A stretch of DNA of 64,000 nt from NCBI RefSeq assembly GCF_001279005.1, contig NZ_LGCN01000196.1:1-64000 (forward strand). Direction: 5' to 3'. The notes beneath the pieces were generated by a model. The model did not search any database and was not told the origin of the DNA. It was given only the letters and a program-made list of their open reading frames with translations. The translations under genes were made by a program, and so were the position numbers. This DNA is from Streptomyces caelestis. GTDB lineage: Bacteria > Actinomycetota > Actinomycetes > Streptomycetales > Streptomycetaceae. Positions 61,961 through 64,000 of the stretch are shown here, piece by piece (position 1 is the first letter of the stretch; every line of letters starts with the position of its first letter).

Positions 61961-62731
61961 ATGCTGCGCGCCCTCGCCGTCGACGACGAACGCCCCTCAC
62001 TGGAGGAACTGCTCTACCTGCTGAACGCCGACCCCCGCGTCGCCGGCGCCGAGGGCGCCGGCGACGCCACCGAGGCGCTGCGCCGCATCAACCGCGCCCT
62101 GGAGTCGGGCCCCGACGGGCCCGAGGCCATCGACGTCGTCTTCCTCGACATCCAGATGCCCGGCCTCGACGGCCTCGACCTCGCCCGGCTGCTCGGCGGG
62201 TTCGCCCGGCCGCCGCTCATCGTGTTCGTCACCGCCCACGAGGACTTCGCCGTCCAGGCCTTCGACCTGAAGGCCGTCGACTACGTGCTCAAGCCCGTCC
62301 GCAAGGAACGGCTGGCCGAGGCCGTCCGCCGCGCCGCCGCGCAGCGCGGCGCCGCCCCCCGCGACACCGCCCCGCGCATCCCCGTGCACGAACCCGACCC
62401 CGACCACATACCCGTCGAGCTCGGCGGCGTGACCCGCTTCGTCGCCGTCGACGACATCACCCACGTCGAGGCCCAGGGGGACTACGCCCGCCTGCACACC
62501 GACCGGGGCAGCCACCTCGTACGGATCCCGCTCTCCACCCTGGAGGAACGCTGGCGCTCCCGCGGCTTCGTCCGCATCCACCGCCGTCATCTGGTCGCCC
62601 TGCGCCACATCGGCGAACTCCGGCTCGACGCGGGCACCGTGAGCGTCCTGATCGGCTCCGAGGAACTCCAGGTCAGCCGCCGGCACGCCCGCGAACTGCG
62701 GGACCTGCTGATGCGCCGGACCACGGGCTAG
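61961..62731 (+). CDS. LytTR-type response regulator (256 aa)
   Basis: Receiver domain at the N-terminus (VDDERPSLEELLYLL, phospho-acceptor Asp in VFLDIQMPGLDG about residue 66, Lys in YVLKPVRK) and a LytTR DNA-binding domain (about 150-250, VEAQGDYARLHTDRGSHLVR and GFVRIHRRHLVALRHI). LytTR regulators often control extracellular or transport functions. Followed by a small membrane protein and a solute symporter. The cognate LytS-type kinase is not in the window and may lie beyond it. Confidence 0.93.
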   Translation: MLRALAVDDERPSLEELLYLLNADPRVAGAEGAGDATEALRRINRALESGPDGPEAIDVVFLDIQMPGLDGLDLARLLGGFARPPLIVFVTAHEDFAVQAFDLKAVDYVLKPVRKERLAEAVRRAAAQRGAAPRDTAPRIPVHEPDPDHIPVELGGVTRFVAVDDITHVEAQGDYARLHTDRGSHLVRIPLSTLEERWRSRGFVRIHRRHLVALRHIGELRLDAGTVSVLIGSEELQVSRRHARELRDLLMRRTTG

Positions 62732-62745
62732 GCGGGGGAGCGCAC

Positions 62746-63105
62746 ATGCCACAGGACCCGACCGAACGCCGCGTGGTCGTCACCGGCCCGCCCCGCCGCG
62801 CCCTCCGCTCCTCCGGCTACTACCGTCCGCGCACCGAGATCGACGAGCAGACCACCCTCGGCCACACCTACGTCCGCTCCCTGATGCGCATCCAGCTGCG
62901 CACCGGGCTCACCGTGTTCGCCGTCCTGGCCCTGCTCATCGGGCCGCTCCCGCTGGTCTTCGCCGCCGCCCCCGACGCCCGCCGCCTGGAGTGGGCGGTG
63001 CTCGGCTTCGGGCTCTACCCCCCGCTGGTCCTGCTCGCCCGCTGGTACGTGCGCCGCGCCGAACGCAACGAACGCGACTTCGTACGGCTCGTCGAGGACC
63101 GCTGA
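62746..63105 (+). CDS. Small two-helix membrane protein (119 aa)
   Basis: Two predicted helices (LTVFAVLALLIGPLPLVFAA, about residues 54-73, and EWAVLGFGLYPPLVLLARWY, about 80-99) with basic cytoplasmic ends. Position between a response regulator and a cation:solute symporter is that of the small DUF485-like companions of such symporters; family assignment uncertain. ATG at 62746 with GGGGGAG upstream. Confidence 0.78.
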   Translation: MPQDPTERRVVVTGPPRRALRSSGYYRPRTEIDEQTTLGHTYVRSLMRIQLRTGLTVFAVLALLIGPLPLVFAAAPDARRLEWAVLGFGLYPPLVLLARWYVRRAERNERDFVRLVEDR

Positions 63106-63124
63106 GACCGGGACCCCCAGCACC

Positions 63125-64000
63125 GTGAACTCCGCCTACGCCGTTCCCGCCGTCGCCCTCGTCGTCCTCGCGACCGTCCTCGTCGGCGCCTTCGGCCTGC
63201 GCATCTCCCGCACCACCTCCGACTTCTACGTCGCCTCCCGCACCGTCGGCCCCCGCCTCAACGCGGCCGCCATCAGCGGCGAGTACCTCTCCGCCGCCTC
63301 CTTCCTCGGCATCGCGGGACTCGTCCTCGTCCAGGGCCCGGACATGCTCTGGTACCCGGTCGGCTACACCGCCGGCTACCTGCTGCTGCTGCTGTTCGTC
63401 GCCGCCCCGCTGCGCCGCTCCGGCGCCTACACCCTGCCCGACTTCGCCGAGGCCCGGCTCGCCTCGCAGACGGTACGGCGGCTCGCGGGCGCCTTTGTCG
63501 TCGGCGTCGGCTGGCTGTACCTGCTGCCGCAGCTCCAGGGCGCCGGGCTCACCCTGACCGTCCTCACCGGAGCGCCCGACTGGCTCGGCGGAGTGATCGT
63601 CGCCGTGGTGGTGACCGTCATCGTCGGCGCGGGCGGCATGCGCAGCATCACCTTCGTGCAGGCCTTCCAGTACTGGCTGAAACTCACCGCCCTGCTCGTC
63701 CCCGCCCTCTTCCTGATCGCCGCCTGGCAGAGCGACGGCGCCCCCAGCCACGCCTTCGACGAACCGGCCGCCTTCCGCGAACAGCGGGTGGTCCGCGTCG
63801 ACGACACCCTCGACCTCCGGCTCGAGAGGCCGCTCACCGTCACAGTGGACGGCACCGTCGACGGCCGCGACCTCGACGGCGCCGAGACCGCGCTGTCCGC
63901 AGGCGCCCACCGCATCGACGGCGGCACCCGGCTCACCTTCGCCGGGGGCGCCGAGGTCCCCGCCGCCGGACGCGGCGCCGACGACGCCCTGTCGCCCTCG
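63125..64000 (+). CDS. Sodium:solute symporter family protein, 3'-truncated by window
   Basis: Open to the last base (292 codons). Begins VNSAYAVPAVALVVLATVLV, first helix; then SDFYVASRTVGPRLNAAAIS and GEYLSAASFLGIAGLVLVQG, the conserved SSS substrate/Na+ region. TVRRLAGAFVVGVGWLYLLP and MRSITFVQAFQYWLKLTALL mark later helices. A soluble insert follows (VVRVDDTLDLRLERPLTVTV and onward). Acetate/cation symporter-like. GTG at 63125 chosen, 19 bp after the small membrane gene. Confidence 0.85.
   Translation, partial: MNSAYAVPAVALVVLATVLVGAFGLRISRTTSDFYVASRTVGPRLNAAAISGEYLSAASFLGIAGLVLVQGPDMLWYPVGYTAGYLLLLLFVAAPLRRSGAYTLPDFAEARLASQTVRRLAGAFVVGVGWLYLLPQLQGAGLTLTVLTGAPDWLGGVIVAVVVTVIVGAGGMRSITFVQAFQYWLKLTALLVPALFLIAAWQSDGAPSHAFDEPAAFREQRVVRVDDTLDLRLERPLTVTVDGTVDGRDLDGAETALSAGAHRIDGGTRLTFAGGAEVPAAGRGADDALSPS

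Noticed and set aside
1..64000. CRISPR arrays, tRNA or rRNA genes, prophage attachment sites
   Set aside because: No regularly spaced repeats, cloverleaf sequences or duplicated tRNA ends were seen by eye; a covariance search would be needed to exclude weak cases.
13019..64000. A specialised-metabolite gene cluster
   Set aside because: Isolated hydrolase, SDR, methyltransferase and exporter genes are scattered among housekeeping genes, with no core synthase.

Overview
High-GC actinobacterial chromosome, almost certainly Streptomyces. The signs are third-position GC-biased genes packed on both strands, many GTG/TTG starts, SpoIIE/PAS/GAF phosphatases, a DUF397 / XRE-DUF5753 / anti-sigma-type ATPase cluster, a c-di-AMP riboswitch in front of an NlpC/P60 gene, and Streptomyces-type dispersed repeats. 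No tRNA, rRNA or CRISPR array was seen.

Left part (1 to about 12,700) is an accessory, transposon-worn region. It holds an internally deleted IS1380-type transposase, a complete ISAzo13-type element with terminal inverted repeats, a chimeric scar of ISAs1-type and IS3-type transposase fragments, a complete 902-bp IS5-type element with a 3-bp target duplication, and a small IS5-type relic. Between them lies a 2,093-residue secreted RHS/YD-repeat protein with a polymorphic C-terminal domain. Its stop overlaps (GTGA) the start of a small single-pass membrane protein, the natural immunity candidate.

From 13,019 onward the window looks like ordinary chromosome: sbcD-sbcC; three separate Lrp/AsnC regulators; rhodanese, Imm21-like and SDR genes; a DUF885 peptidase; a PLP trans-sulfuration enzyme; an ACT-GNAT fusion; a Tat-exported PhoD phosphatase; a MocR-type regulator; an alpha/beta hydrolase; GntR and ROK regulators; a NarL-type two-component system divergent from a drug-type ABC exporter; purB with a mismatch glycosylase; a GDSL hydrolase; a pair of CNNM/CBS membrane proteins; an RHH antitoxin/Fic-like toxin pair; the biotin cluster bioB-bioA-bioD divergent from bioF; the DUF397/XRE/ATPase set; NlpC/P60 under a c-di-AMP riboswitch; a ClpP paralogue that has lost catalytic Ser and His, beside a Phd-type antitoxin; a TetR/membrane-protein pair; a secreted tripeptidyl aminopeptidase; an acyltransferase; an RpiB-like isomerase; a PAS-GAF-SpoIIE-ATPase phosphatase; rocD-ddaH for arginine/ornithine turnover beside an Lrp regulator; and a LytTR response regulator followed by a small membrane protein and a sodium:solute symporter that runs off the window.

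Regulatory layout is clear in several places. There are long perfect hairpins between convergent genes (23265, 48990, 51347, 55043, 59184), an 18-bp palindrome between the two-component system and its ABC exporter, a GntR-type palindrome overlapping a -35 box (29002), and repeated boxes between a TetR gene and its divergent membrane gene. Several genes have a TA-rich -10-like hexamer six to eight bases before the start codon and no Shine-Dalgarno sequence, which suggests leaderless transcripts.
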